A stretch of DNA of 64,000 nucleotides, taken from the NCBI RefSeq assembly GCF_050632395.1, contig NZ_CP192600.1, positions 248,001 to 312,000 of the forward strand, in the 5' to 3' direction. Below, piece by piece: positions 43,310 to 52,932 of the stretch. Source of the stretch: JAUYQR01 sp050632395 (GTDB lineage: Bacteria > Pseudomonadota > Alphaproteobacteria > Rhodobacterales > Rhodobacteraceae). The first letter of the stretch is position 1. Every line of letters begins with the position of its first letter. Both the position numbers and the translations under genes were made by a program. A model generated the notes under the pieces. That model saw only the letters and a program-made list of their open reading frames with translations. It made no database searches and was not told where the DNA came from.

Positions 43310-43822
43310 ATGGCCGAGGAAACCAACAGCGGCAACGGCGCGGCAGCCCCGGCGCAACCGCAAATCAAGATGCAGGTGCTGGCGCAGTATATTCGCGATA
43401 TGTCGTTTGAAAACGTCGTGGTGCAAAAGGGCCTTAGCGGTGTGGAAGTGCAGCCTGACATTCAGGTCGCGGTCAGCCTCGATGCTCGCAAGCGCGCTGT
43501 GGAACATCAGTTCGACGTTGTAACGAAGTTCAAGGTCACCTCGCGCAACAAGGTGAACAACGAACCCTTGTTCCTGCTGGAACTGGAATACGGCGGCACC
43601 TTCCACGTCGAGGGCGTGGCGGACGAACAACTCCACCCATTCCTGCTGATCGAATGTCCGCGCCTGTTGTTCCCCTTTGTTCGGCGGATCATCTCTGACA
43701 TCACCCGCGACGGAGGCTTTCCGCCGCTTAACGTCGATACCGTTGATTTCATGTCACTTTATCGTCAGGAACTTGCGCGGCGCGCACAGGCGGCGGCTAC
43801 CCCGGCAGTTCAGCCGAACTGA
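43310..43822 (+). CDS. secB: Protein-export chaperone SecB
   Basis: 170 residues with the whole SecB domain: QIKMQVLAQYIRDMSFENV, the long strand region FLLELEYGGTFHVEGV, and LLFPFVRRIISDITRDGGFPPL. A hydrophilic N-terminal tail of about 18 residues and a Gln/Ala-rich C-terminus are normal for alphaproteobacteria. It holds unfolded preproteins for SecA. GAGGAG ribosome site at 43297 and an intrinsic terminator after the stop mark a separate transcription unit. Confidence 0.96.
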   Translation: MAEETNSGNGAAAPAQPQIKMQVLAQYIRDMSFENVVVQKGLSGVEVQPDIQVAVSLDARKRAVEHQFDVVTKFKVTSRNKVNNEPLFLLELEYGGTFHVEGVADEQLHPFLLIECPRLLFPFVRRIISDITRDGGFPPLNVDTVDFMSLYRQELARRAQAAATPAVQPN

Positions 43823-43842
43823 GCTGCGTAAACCCCTAACAG

Positions 43843-43865
43843 CCGGCCCTTCGGGGCCGGTTTTT
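43843..43865 (+). terminator. Rho-independent terminator of secB
   Basis: A 7-pair GC stem, CCGGCCC (43843-43849) and GGGCCGG (43854-43860), with TTCG tetraloop, directly followed by five T residues. Lies 20 bases after the secB stop and may also serve convergent dnaQ poorly. Confidence 0.85.
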
Positions 43866-43876
43866 CATTATCGGTC

Positions 43877-44575
43877 TCAGACGCGCTTGACCCAGATCGC
43901 CGTGTCTCCCAGCTTGGCCACAAAGGCCTCATGGGCTGCGGCTTCGGTCGGCGTTATCCGTGGTGAAAGCGGCTCGGGCCGCGGACGGGGGCGCCATGCG
44001 GTGCCGTTCATTGCATCGTCGCGCGACCTTGTCTGCGCCACCGTATTCAGCGCGAAATCCGGCTGCCGGCCACCGATCAGCTCCAGATAAACCTCGGCCA
44101 GGATCTCGCTGTCCAGAAGCGCGCCGTGCTTTTCGCGCGCTGAGTTATCCACCCCGAAGCGTCGGCACAAAGCATCCAGCGACGCTGGCGACCCGGGAAA
44201 CTTCTGCCGCGAGATCATCAACGTATCCGTGGCGCGCGCCGCGGGCAGCACTGAAAGACCGCACCGCTGCAGTTCAAAGTTCAAAAAGCGCATGTCGAAG
44301 GCCGCGTTGTGGATGACAAGTTGCGAGTCCGCGATGAATTCCAGAAACGCGGCGCCGATCGCTGCAAACACAGGCTTGTCGCGCAGGAAGTCATCGCCAA
44401 GGCCATGCACCTCGAACGCTTCCTTCGGCATCGGTCGTTCGGGATTTATGTACTGGTGGTAGGTGCGCCCGGTCGGAAGGTGGTTGAACAGCTCCACCGC
44501 GCCGATTTCGACGATGCGATGCCCTTCGGCGGGGTCGAAGCCCGTCGTTTCGGTGTCCAGAACGATCTCACGCAT
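43877..44575 (-). CDS. dnaQ: DNA polymerase III epsilon subunit (3'-5' proofreading exonuclease)
   Basis: 232 residues. DEDDh exonuclease: ExoI D7/E9 in DTETTG, ExoII around NAAFDMRFLNFEL, ExoIII with His in KHGALLDSEILAEVY. C-terminal tail after residue 180 should bind the polymerase subunit. It corrects replication errors. It overlaps coaE by 8 bases, is the last gene of the leftward operon maf-aroE-coaE-dnaQ and lies beside the origin. Confidence 0.94.
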   Translation of the reverse strand: MREIVLDTETTGFDPAEGHRIVEIGAVELFNHLPTGRTYHQYINPERPMPKEAFEVHGLGDDFLRDKPVFAAIGAAFLEFIADSQLVIHNAAFDMRFLNFELQRCGLSVLPAARATDTLMISRQKFPGSPASLDALCRRFGVDNSAREKHGALLDSEILAEVYLELIGGRQPDFALNTVAQTRSRDDAMNGTAWRPRPRPEPLSPRITPTEAAAHEAFVAKLGDTAIWVKRV

Positions 44576-45155
44576 GGCTGGTCCGGATAAAGGCGATCAG
44601 CGCGCGAACATAGGCCCGCGCACTGTCTTCGCTGAGGGTTTCAAGGATGTGAGTGGCGCGACCGCGCTTTTCGGCGTCTGGCATCTGACGTGACAAGATC
44701 AAGGCAAACTGCGCCTCGGTCATGCCGGGGCGCGAAAGCACACGCTGGCGTTGCAGGACCGCAGGCGCGGTGACGAGAAGCGTGGCATCAAGCGCGGCGT
44801 CGGTACCTTTTTCAAACAGAAGCGGAATGTCGAGAACCGCTATGTCACCTGTCGCCGCGGCCAAGAACGCATCCCGGTCGGCCGCGACCATCGGGTGGAC
44901 AGCCGCCTCGATGCGGGCAAGCGCCGTGGGGTCACTGGCGATCCATGCCTTCAGCACAGCCCGGTCAACAGCGCCGCTGATGGTTGCGGCTGGGTACAAG
45001 GTCGCTATGCTCGGGACCGCAGCACCACCCTTGGCGTAAAGCCTGTGAACAGCAGCGTCGGCGTCCCAGACCGGGATGCGCTCTTCGGCGAACAGGGCGG
45101 CGGTCGCGGATTTCCCCATGCCGATGGAGCCGGTAAGTCCGAGACGGAAGGTCAT
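44568..45155 (-). CDS. coaE: Dephospho-CoA kinase
   Basis: 195 residues, the usual size. P-loop GLTGSIGMGKSA at 6-17, then D-A-D motif in VWDADAAVHRL and LLFEKGTDAALDATLLV. Phosphorylates dephospho-CoA in the last step of CoA synthesis. Overlaps aroE by four bases (ATGA). Confidence 0.94.
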   Translation of the reverse strand: MTFRLGLTGSIGMGKSATAALFAEERIPVWDADAAVHRLYAKGGAAVPSIATLYPAATISGAVDRAVLKAWIASDPTALARIEAAVHPMVAADRDAFLAAATGDIAVLDIPLLFEKGTDAALDATLLVTAPAVLQRQRVLSRPGMTEAQFALILSRQMPDAEKRGRATHILETLSEDSARAYVRALIAFIRTSHA

Positions 45156-45991
45156 GCCGACAGCACCGCCCGGCGGGTTTCCTCGTCTACCTCGGGGCGC
45201 TGGCCGAACCAGCGTTCAAAGCCGGGGGCGGCCTGATGCAGAAGCATGCCCAGCCCATCGACGACGGTGCAGCCAAGCGCCTCGGCCTCGATCAGGAATT
45301 GCGTCTTGAGTGGGGTGTAGACAAGGTCGGTCACCAAAGCACGCGGGTTAAGCGTCGCAAGCGGCACACGAAACTCCGGCTTGCCAGTCATACCAAGGGA
45401 TGTGGTGTTGATCACCGTGGCCGCGTCGCCAAGCTGTGCGGCGGCCTGCGTCCATTCGTGCACCACAACCTTGGCGCCAAAGTCCGACCTCAGCGCATCG
45501 GCGCGCGCACGGGTACGGTTGGCCAGACGGATTTCCGGCACCCCCACCTCGATCAGCGAGGCGACGACGGCGCGCGCTGCACCCCCCGCCCCGAACACGA
45601 CCGCAGGGCCAGCGCCGGGCTGCCAATTCGGCGCATTCTGCCGGATGTTCGCAATGAACCCCGAACCGTCGGTATTGTCAGCGTGGATCTTGCCATCCTT
45701 GCGGAAAATCAAAGTGTTGGCAGCGCCGATCAGCGCAGCCCGGTCGGTGATGATATCGGCGATGTGCAGGATCGATTCCTTGTGGGGAAGCGTCACGTTA
45801 AGGCCCACGAAGCCCAGCCGCGGCAGGGTGCGGATCAGATCCGGCAGGTCGTTCGGCGCGATGTCTATCGGTATATAATGGCCCTTCAGCCCATAACGCC
45901 GCAGCCAGTAACCATGCAGGGCCGGGCTTCGGCTGTGGGCTACCGGATGGCCAATGACACCAGCGAGGGGGATGCGGGGATGGTCTGTCAT
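45152..45991 (-). CDS. aroE: Shikimate dehydrogenase
   Basis: 279 residues from the ATG at 45991, chosen because it overlaps the maf stop as ATGA; an in-frame start 30 bases earlier is less likely. Substrate loop HSRSPALHGYWLRRYG, catalytic Lys in NVTLPHKESIL, Asp in NTDGSGFI, and NADP loop VFGAGGAARAV. Shikimate pathway step reducing dehydroshikimate. Operon maf-aroE-coaE-dnaQ. Confidence 0.94.
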   Translation of the reverse strand: MTDHPRIPLAGVIGHPVAHSRSPALHGYWLRRYGLKGHYIPIDIAPNDLPDLIRTLPRLGFVGLNVTLPHKESILHIADIITDRAALIGAANTLIFRKDGKIHADNTDGSGFIANIRQNAPNWQPGAGPAVVFGAGGAARAVVASLIEVGVPEIRLANRTRARADALRSDFGAKVVVHEWTQAAAQLGDAATVINTTSLGMTGKPEFRVPLATLNPRALVTDLVYTPLKTQFLIEAEALGCTVVDGLGMLLHQAAPGFERWFGQRPEVDEETRRAVLSA

Positions 45992-46593
45992 GCCGCGATC
46001 ATGCCGCGAGTTCGCAGCCATGCCAACAGCGGCAGCAGCGGCAAGCCGAGAATCGTGAAATAGTCGCCTCGAATGTCCGAAAACAACCGCACGCCCTCTT
46101 CCTCCAGCTTGTAACAGCCAACAGCATGGCGAATGCTGTCCCAGTTGCGGTCCACGTAATCCGACAGATAATGGTCCGACAGATCGATCATCGTCAGATC
46201 CGCGCTGCCGACGTAGCGCCAGACCGGTTCTGTGTTCTCATAGACGACGATTGCAGACAAAAGCCGATGTGTGCGGTTTCGCAGGCTCTGAAGTTGCTCG
46301 ATCGCATCCTCCCGGTTTGCCGGCTTTGTGAAGATCCGCTCGCCTAGGGAAAGAACTTGATCGCAGCCGATCACCAGCTGGGTCGGATGCCTTTCGGCGA
46401 CCTTCCGGGCCTTCATCTCGGCCAACGTGTCAGCGACATCGCGGGGGTATGCTGCCTCGGCCTGCAGCGCGTCGCGCGCCGCGTCCTCATCGACACGCGG
46501 AGCGACCGCGGTAACATCAAGGTTGGCAGCGCGGAGCAGCTGCAATCTGATCAGCGAGGCAGAGGCGAGAAGGTAGGACAAGGCTGTGGGCAA
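45988..46593 (-). CDS. maf: Maf-family nucleotide pyrophosphatase
   Basis: 201 residues. Maf/YceF fold with the N-terminal LASAS substrate loop (LASASLIRLQLLRAANL), QLVIGCDQVLSLGERIF and DYFTILGLPLLPL at the end. Hydrolyses modified or canonical dNTPs/NTPs and helps restrain septation or mutation. It is the first gene left of the predicted origin and is transcribed away from it; Caulobacter has the same maf-aroE-coaE-dnaQ-secB order at its origin. Confidence 0.9.
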   Translation of the reverse strand: MPTALSYLLASASLIRLQLLRAANLDVTAVAPRVDEDAARDALQAEAAYPRDVADTLAEMKARKVAERHPTQLVIGCDQVLSLGERIFTKPANREDAIEQLQSLRNRTHRLLSAIVVYENTEPVWRYVGSADLTMIDLSDHYLSDYVDRNWDSIRHAVGCYKLEEEGVRLFSDIRGDYFTILGLPLLPLLAWLRTRGMIAA

Positions 46594-46976
46594 ACCTGTT
46601 TTGTTCTGCGGGGCAAGTCAGGGCAGCGACAGGCCACAGGGATAACCCGGGCGACCCAGCGCATTCCAGGTAGAGATATCTGGTTGTTGATGGGCTTGTC
46701 ACGGGGTTTGGGACAAGAGCTTATCCAGTGAGAGCAGTTTCTGGGCCTGTGGATTAAAAATCCTCGCCATTACTGGTTAAATATTTGTTTTTAAATGGAA
46801 TTCTATTTTCAGGCAGTGAAACAAAAGAGTTTCCACCAGACTGTCCACATGGCTTGGACTGTGGACGGAACCAAGGATGAAAGCAGTTATCCAGTTATCC
46901 GCAACCCCTACATCATCCTCATTCCTTAAATTCTTTTCTTCTTTATAGAAGGAAGAAAGAAACGAAGAGGGCGGGC
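46594..46976. other. oriC: Predicted chromosomal replication origin (oriC)
   Basis: The longest intergenic region of the window (383 bases), between divergent maf and hemJ. It holds DnaA-box-like sequences: TTATCCAGT at 46721 and again at 46887, TTATCCGCA at 46895 (one mismatch to TTATCCACA; the last two form a direct repeat), TGTGGATTA at 46748 (one mismatch, inverted) and weaker ones at 46841 and 46860. An AT-rich stretch spans about 46754-46812, a candidate unwinding element. Gene order and polarity on both sides match alphaproteobacterial origins. Not proven; GC skew would test it. Confidence 0.78.
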
Positions 46977-47426
46977 ATGATCAGTTTCCTTGCGGAGTGG
47001 GCGCTGGTGATCAAGGCGCTGCACGTGGTGTCAGTGATTTCCTGGATGGCCGGTATCTTTTACCTGCCAAGGTTGTTCGTTTATCATGCGGAACAGGTAC
47101 AGGTCGGTACCGCAACCGACACGATGTTCCAGACGATGGAGCGACGCTTGCTGCGTGGCATCATGAACCCGGCAATGATCGCGACATGGGTTTTTGGCCT
47201 GGCGTTGGTTTCTGTTCCGGGGCTGGTGGACTGGTCTGCAGTCTGGCCTTGGGTGAAGGCGGCGGCAGTGCTTGCAATGACGGTGTTCCACATGTGGCTG
47301 GCAGGACGGCGCAAGGATTTTGCGGCTGGTAAGAACACTCGCAGCGGCAGGGACTACCGTATCATGAACGAGGTGCCGACGGTTCTGATGCTGGTCATCG
47401 TCTTTGCTGTGATCGTGAAATGGTGA
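46977..47426 (+). CDS. hemJ: Protoporphyrinogen oxidase HemJ
   Basis: 149 residues with four transmembrane helices. Conserved N-terminal IKALHVVSVISWMAGIFYLPRLFVYH carries the putative heme-binding His, and NPAMIATWVFGLAL, WVKAAAVLAMTVFHMW and RIMNEVPTVLM complete the UPF0093/HemJ signature. It oxidises protoporphyrinogen IX, feeding HemH. First gene right of oriC, and it overlaps the next gene by 7 bases. Confidence 0.93.
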   Translation: MISFLAEWALVIKALHVVSVISWMAGIFYLPRLFVYHAEQVQVGTATDTMFQTMERRLLRGIMNPAMIATWVFGLALVSVPGLVDWSAVWPWVKAAAVLAMTVFHMWLAGRRKDFAAGKNTRSGRDYRIMNEVPTVLMLVIVFAVIVKW

Positions 47427-48304
47427 AACTGGCGGCAATCTTGATGCTCTTGGCCACTTCGGCCTCGGCCCAGCTTTTGGAAAACGGTCAGGATCGCCGG
47501 GAGATTGACCTTCAGGTGATTGACGGCAGGGCCTTGGTCGCGGTCGCGATTGATGGTCAGAGCGGCCTGATGATGATCGACAACGGCACGCCCCAGGCCG
47601 TAATGCTTAATCGCGATGCGGTTACTCTGTCGGCTGGGCAAGAAGTGGGGCGGGGTGTCGCCGCCTCGGGTCAGTCGGTTGTGGTTGATCTTCACGAGGC
47701 GCCTGTGATGACGGTGGCAGGTCGGCCGTTTGCCCTGCCTGAACGTGTCACCAGTGGTAATTTTGCCTTTGTCGAGGAAGGTTTCGGCGCGGGGTTCATG
47801 GGTTTCATCGGGTCACCTGTGCTGTCTGAGGCTCCGTTCCTATTGGATCTTTCTCGCAAGAGAATGGTCGTGATGCGCTCTGTGTCGCTCGACCTGATCC
47901 AAGCCGATGTGCGCGGACGGATTTTCTTTTCAATCTGGAATGATTCACTGCCTACGTCGGTTGTCGAGGTCGGGCGGACAGCAATGCTTGTGGATTTCGA
48001 CACGGGCGATAGCGGAACCCTCTATCTGCGAGATGCAACCCGTGCCGCGCTGGTTGCAGGTGGAAACTTGTGTTGCGGACCCGGCATCATGGAACTTTCG
48101 GGATTGCGGATCGGCGGGGTAGATTTTTCTCCCACGCCGGTGCGCGTGGTTCAGGCGGGCGGGCCAGAGGATTTTCGAAGGACAGGCGCCTCGGACAACC
48201 TGAGACTGGGGGCGTCCTTTCTGATGCAGAATCCGGTCCTATGGGATTTTGCCAGCCGGGAACTGGTCTTCCTGACCTCAACCGCAACGGTGTTGGCGCC
48301 GTGA
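47420..48304 (+). CDS. Exported two-lobed aspartic-protease-like protein
   Basis: 294 residues with a signal peptide (LAAILMLLATSASAQ, cleaved near 17). Two similar beta-rich halves each contain a D-x-G-like active loop: LMMIDNGTPQAV (about 45-60) and MLVDFDTGDSGTLYL (about 190-204). The arrangement resembles pepsin- or clan AA aspartic proteases, but the first lobe has DNG instead of DTG/DSG, so activity is uncertain. Located between hemJ and rho beside oriC. I do not recognise a named family. Confidence 0.62.
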   Translation: MVKLAAILMLLATSASAQLLENGQDRREIDLQVIDGRALVAVAIDGQSGLMMIDNGTPQAVMLNRDAVTLSAGQEVGRGVAASGQSVVVDLHEAPVMTVAGRPFALPERVTSGNFAFVEEGFGAGFMGFIGSPVLSEAPFLLDLSRKRMVVMRSVSLDLIQADVRGRIFFSIWNDSLPTSVVEVGRTAMLVDFDTGDSGTLYLRDATRAALVAGGNLCCGPGIMELSGLRIGGVDFSPTPVRVVQAGGPEDFRRTGASDNLRLGASFLMQNPVLWDFASRELVFLTSTATVLAP

Positions 48305-48433
48305 CGGCGGAAGCGCTGTTCTGCATGCGGGCAGGGTGATTGACTTCTTCGGCACCGACAGTGTAAAGGCGGCGTGCGGGGTCGTCCGGCCCATGCGCTT
48401 CCCGTCCTAGCACTGCGATGATTTGCCCTGACA

Positions 48434-48450
48434 TTGGGCGATCCGCCCAA
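48434..48450 (+). promoter_or_regulatory. Small hairpin before rho start
   Basis: TTGGGCG (48434-48440) pairs with CGCCCAA (48444-48450) around a 3-base loop, directly before the AAGG-like ribosome site (48449-48452) and start codon of rho. It may affect translation or mark autoregulation of rho; only the stem is seen in sequence. Confidence 0.35.
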
Positions 48451-48463
48451 GGTAATCTTCCCC

Positions 48464-49735
<1,272 letters not shown>

Positions 49736-49765
49736 CGTCACAACGGTTCTTGAGGCGCGTCTGCC

Positions 49766-51058
49766 ATGGATACGATCTTTGCGCCCGCGACAGCCCGCGG
49801 GCGGTCCGGATTGGCGGTAATCCGGCTGTCCGGACCTCTGGCGCATATGGCGGTTGCTTCCTTGTGTGGCAAGCTTCCTGTGGTTCGCGTCGCCGCCTTG
49901 CGCCGTCTGGTCTGGAAGGGCGACTTGATTGACGAAGCGCTGGTCCTGCTGTTCGCGGCTGGAGCAAGCTTTACCGGCGAATCCGTGGCGGAATTGCACG
50001 TCCACGGTGGACCTGCCGTGGTTTCGGCAGTGCTGCGTGTATTGGGAGAGCAGCCGGGACTGCGCCTCGCGGAACCGGGTGAGTTCTCCCGGCGCGCGCT
50101 GGAGAACGGGGTTATCGACCTTACGCAGGTTGAGGGGCTTGCCGATCTTATCGACGCCGAAACCGAGGCACAGCGTCGCCAGGCTGTGCGCGTTCTTTCC
50201 GGGTCGATCGGAGATCGGGTCAATGGCTGGCGATCAAGGCTGGTGCGGGCAGCTGCGCTTTTGGAGGCCACGATAGACTTTGCGGACGAAGAGGTCCCCG
50301 TGGATGTCGGGCCTGAAGTGCTGGCCTTGATTGACGGTCTGCTGGACGAACTGCAGGCAGAAGCCGCTGGAGTAGCAGCATCTGAGCGCATCCGGGACGG
50401 CTTTGAAGTAGCGATCGTCGGCGCGCCTAACGCAGGAAAATCGACCCTTCTCAACAAGTTGGCACAAAGGGAAGCGGCAATAACGTCCGAGATTGCTGGA
50501 ACAACGCGCGATGTTATCGAAGTAAGGATGGAGATCGCAGGGCTTCCGGTTACGCTTCTTGACACGGCGGGACTGCGCGACACGGACGACCCCTTGGAGC
50601 GTGCCGGGATAGATCGCGCGATCACGCGAGCGGAGGCGGCCGATCTTCGGGTATTCTTGGTGGGCGAGAGTGGCGAGACTCTCTCGCTTAAGCCGCGCAC
50701 AGAGGACCTACTCGTCTGGGGCAAAGCTGATATGGGGCCTGAACGATCAGGCCAGCTTGCGGTGTCTGGCATCACCGGGGCCGGCTTGGCGGAACTGGTA
50801 CGGGCTATAGGCGATATTCTTTCGCCGCGCATCGCATCGGCCGGCGTGTTGGTGCGAGAGCGGCATCGCAGAGCCATCAGCGAGGGTCTTGTCGCACTGG
50901 CCGAATCTCGCAGCGAAGTGATAAGCAGGGAATCGCGAACCGAATTGGCGGCGGAATCTTTGCGCCGCGCGATCCGTGCACTTGATGTACTGTTGGGGCG
51001 GGTGGGCGTTGACGAGCTGCTAGGGGAAATCTTCGCGAGTTTCTGTATCGGAAAGTAA
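49766..51058 (+). CDS. mnmE: tRNA modification GTPase MnmE
   Basis: 430 residues. N-terminal folate-binding domain (DTIFAPATARGRSGLAVIR), then a helical domain and a G domain: G1 GAPNAGKST, G2 GTTRD, G3 LLDTAGL, and a C-terminal FCIGK motif with the catalytic-site Cys. With MnmG it forms the 5-carboxymethylaminomethyl group at tRNA wobble U34. G4 differs from the usual NKxD (seen as WGKADM). Followed by mnmG after 11 bases. Confidence 0.94.
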   Translation: MDTIFAPATARGRSGLAVIRLSGPLAHMAVASLCGKLPVVRVAALRRLVWKGDLIDEALVLLFAAGASFTGESVAELHVHGGPAVVSAVLRVLGEQPGLRLAEPGEFSRRALENGVIDLTQVEGLADLIDAETEAQRRQAVRVLSGSIGDRVNGWRSRLVRAAALLEATIDFADEEVPVDVGPEVLALIDGLLDELQAEAAGVAASERIRDGFEVAIVGAPNAGKSTLLNKLAQREAAITSEIAGTTRDVIEVRMEIAGLPVTLLDTAGLRDTDDPLERAGIDRAITRAEAADLRVFLVGESGETLSLKPRTEDLLVWGKADMGPERSGQLAVSGITGAGLAELVRAIGDILSPRIASAGVLVRERHRRAISEGLVALAESRSEVISRESRTELAAESLRRAIRALDVLLGRVGVDELLGEIFASFCIGK

Positions 51059-51061
51059 GGA

Positions 51062-51077
51062 CGTTTCACGTGAAACA
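51062..51077. other. parS: parS centromere-like site overlapping mnmG start codon
   Basis: CGTTTCACGTGAAACA differs from the parS consensus TGTTTCACGTGAAACA by one base. The GTG start codon of mnmG (51070-51072) lies inside the palindrome. ParB is encoded 3.3 kb downstream. About 4.1 kb right of the predicted oriC. Confidence 0.8.
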
Positions 51078-52932
51078 TTACGACGTCATAGTAATCGGTG
51101 CCGGCCACGCGGGCTGCGAAGCCGCTGCCGCGTCTGCGAGGATGGGCGCTCGTACTGCGCTGGTCACAATGAAGCTGGCCACGATCGGTGCTATGTCATG
51201 CAATCCAGCAATTGGAGGGCTTGGGAAGGGCCATCTCGTGCGCGAGATAGATGCTCTCGATGGTATCATGGGCCGGATGGCGGATGTATCCGGCATCCAG
51301 TTCCGCCTACTGAACAGACGGAAGGGCCCGGCGGTCCAGGGCCCGAGAGCCCAGATAGACCGAAAACTGTATCGATCCGCGATACAGGCCGACCTCTCGC
51401 AGCAACCTCGCCTGACGATCATCGAAGGTGAGGTGGCGAGGCTGTCGGTTCGCTCTGGAACAATAACCGGCGTTGACTTGATGGACGGGTGTGAGCTCAC
51501 AACAGGGCGCGTCGTATTGACCGCTGGAACTTTCCTGAACGGTGTAATCCACATCGGCGATCGCAAATCGACCGGTGGACGAATAGGCGATGCGCCGTCA
51601 CAGGTGCTGGCACAACAACTTGCCGAATTGGCGCTACCTCGCGGACGATTGAAGACCGGCACACCTCCGCGTCTGGATGGCAAGTCGATAAACTGGGACA
51701 TGCTGGAATCCCAGCCGGGTGACGATACACCGGCAATGTTTTCGTTCCTTTCGTCGCAACCGTTTGTTCGGCAGGTCTCTTGCGGCATCACACACACGTC
51801 AGAAGCGACGCATGACATAGTCCGGCAAAATCTCGGCCGGTCAGCCATGTACGGCGGTCACATTGATGGAGTTGGACCGCGCTACTGCCCGTCTATCGAA
51901 GACAAGGTGGTCAGGTTTGCCGACAAGACCTCCCATCAGGTTTTTCTCGAGCCGGAAGGCCTGGATGACGATACCGTCTATCCAAATGGCCTTTCCACAT
52001 CGCTCCCGGCTGACGTGCAGCTAGCCTACATCCAAACAATTCCAGGCTTGGAGCGGGCGGTAATCCTGCAGCCCGGCTATGCGATCGAGTACGATTTCTT
52101 CGACCCGCGGTCGCTCCGCCGAGCTCTCGAAACGAAGTTGGTGGCGGGTCTGTATTTTGCAGGCCAGATCAACGGCACCACCGGATATGAAGAGGCGGCC
52201 GCCCAGGGGATTGTCGCAGGCCTTAACGCCGCCGCCGCAGCACTGGATCGGCCAGGTGTTGAATTCAGTCGCAGCACCAGCTATATCGGCGTCATGGTTG
52301 ATGACCTCATTTCTCGTGGGGTCACAGAGCCTTACCGTATGTTTACGTCGCGGGCAGAGTTTCGCCTTACGGTGCGCGCCGACAATGCCGATCAGCGTCT
52401 AACGCCGATTGGTCTGGCAGCCGGCTGTGTCGCACCAAATCGCTCAAAGGCCTTTTCGGACAAGATGGATCGGATTTCTGCTTGCCGTGACGCGCTGTCT
52501 ACCATCGTCCTGTCGCCCTCTGCGCTTGGTGAGGTGGGTCTTTCCGTCTCATCGGATGGTCACAAGCGGACGGCCTATGCAGCGCTGGGTCTTCCAGGCG
52601 CAGACGCCAAGGTCTTCGTCCAACGCTTCCCACAGTTAGCAGGGATGGAATCAACAACACTGCAGCAGCTTCAGACCGAGGCTATCTACGATCAATACAC
52701 CGCGCGGCAAGCGCGGGAGGTTGACCAGCTCAAGCAACAAGAACATCAACTGCTTCCTGCCGACATCGACTACGCTAGTATTTCAGGCCTTTCTGTCGAA
52801 CTTCGGATGAAACTTGACCGCGCGCGTCCGGAAAACCTGCATCAGGCCGGACAAATTGAAGGAATAACACCGGCGGCCCTTCTTCTCTTGTTGTCTCGCG
52901 TGCGACACTCCGCCCAGGGGAGGGCGGTTTGA
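51070..52932 (+). CDS. mnmG: tRNA uridine-5-carboxymethylaminomethyl modification enzyme MnmG (GidA)
   Basis: 620 residues, full length. Start codon GTG, preceded by AAGGA, with the start codon inside a parS-like palindrome. FAD-binding VIGAGHAGCEAAAASARMG, then GGRIGDAPS and CAGQINGTTGYEEAAAQG. With MnmE it modifies U34 in tRNA; acts in the cytoplasm as a dimer. rsmG starts with TTG overlapping its stop by four bases. Confidence 0.96.
   Translation: MKHYDVIVIGAGHAGCEAAAASARMGARTALVTMKLATIGAMSCNPAIGGLGKGHLVREIDALDGIMGRMADVSGIQFRLLNRRKGPAVQGPRAQIDRKLYRSAIQADLSQQPRLTIIEGEVARLSVRSGTITGVDLMDGCELTTGRVVLTAGTFLNGVIHIGDRKSTGGRIGDAPSQVLAQQLAELALPRGRLKTGTPPRLDGKSINWDMLESQPGDDTPAMFSFLSSQPFVRQVSCGITHTSEATHDIVRQNLGRSAMYGGHIDGVGPRYCPSIEDKVVRFADKTSHQVFLEPEGLDDDTVYPNGLSTSLPADVQLAYIQTIPGLERAVILQPGYAIEYDFFDPRSLRRALETKLVAGLYFAGQINGTTGYEEAAAQGIVAGLNAAAAALDRPGVEFSRSTSYIGVMVDDLISRGVTEPYRMFTSRAEFRLTVRADNADQRLTPIGLAAGCVAPNRSKAFSDKMDRISACRDALSTIVLSPSALGEVGLSVSSDGHKRTAYAALGLPGADAKVFVQRFPQLAGMESTTLQQLQTEAIYDQYTARQAREVDQLKQQEHQLLPADIDYASISGLSVELRMKLDRARPENLHQAGQIEGITPAALLLLLSRVRHSAQGRAV

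Noticed and set aside
46777..46794. Pair of TTAA sequences resembling a CtrA site in oriC
   Set aside because: The spacer is 10 bases, not the 7 needed for TTAA-N7-TTAA.
46810..46823. Half parS GTGAAACA inside oriC
   Set aside because: Only one arm is present; not enough for ParB nucleation.
49738..51108. 456-residue open frame on the minus strand opposite mnmE
   Set aside because: Low-complexity Ser/Arg-rich translation opposite a well-conserved gene; a shadow frame.
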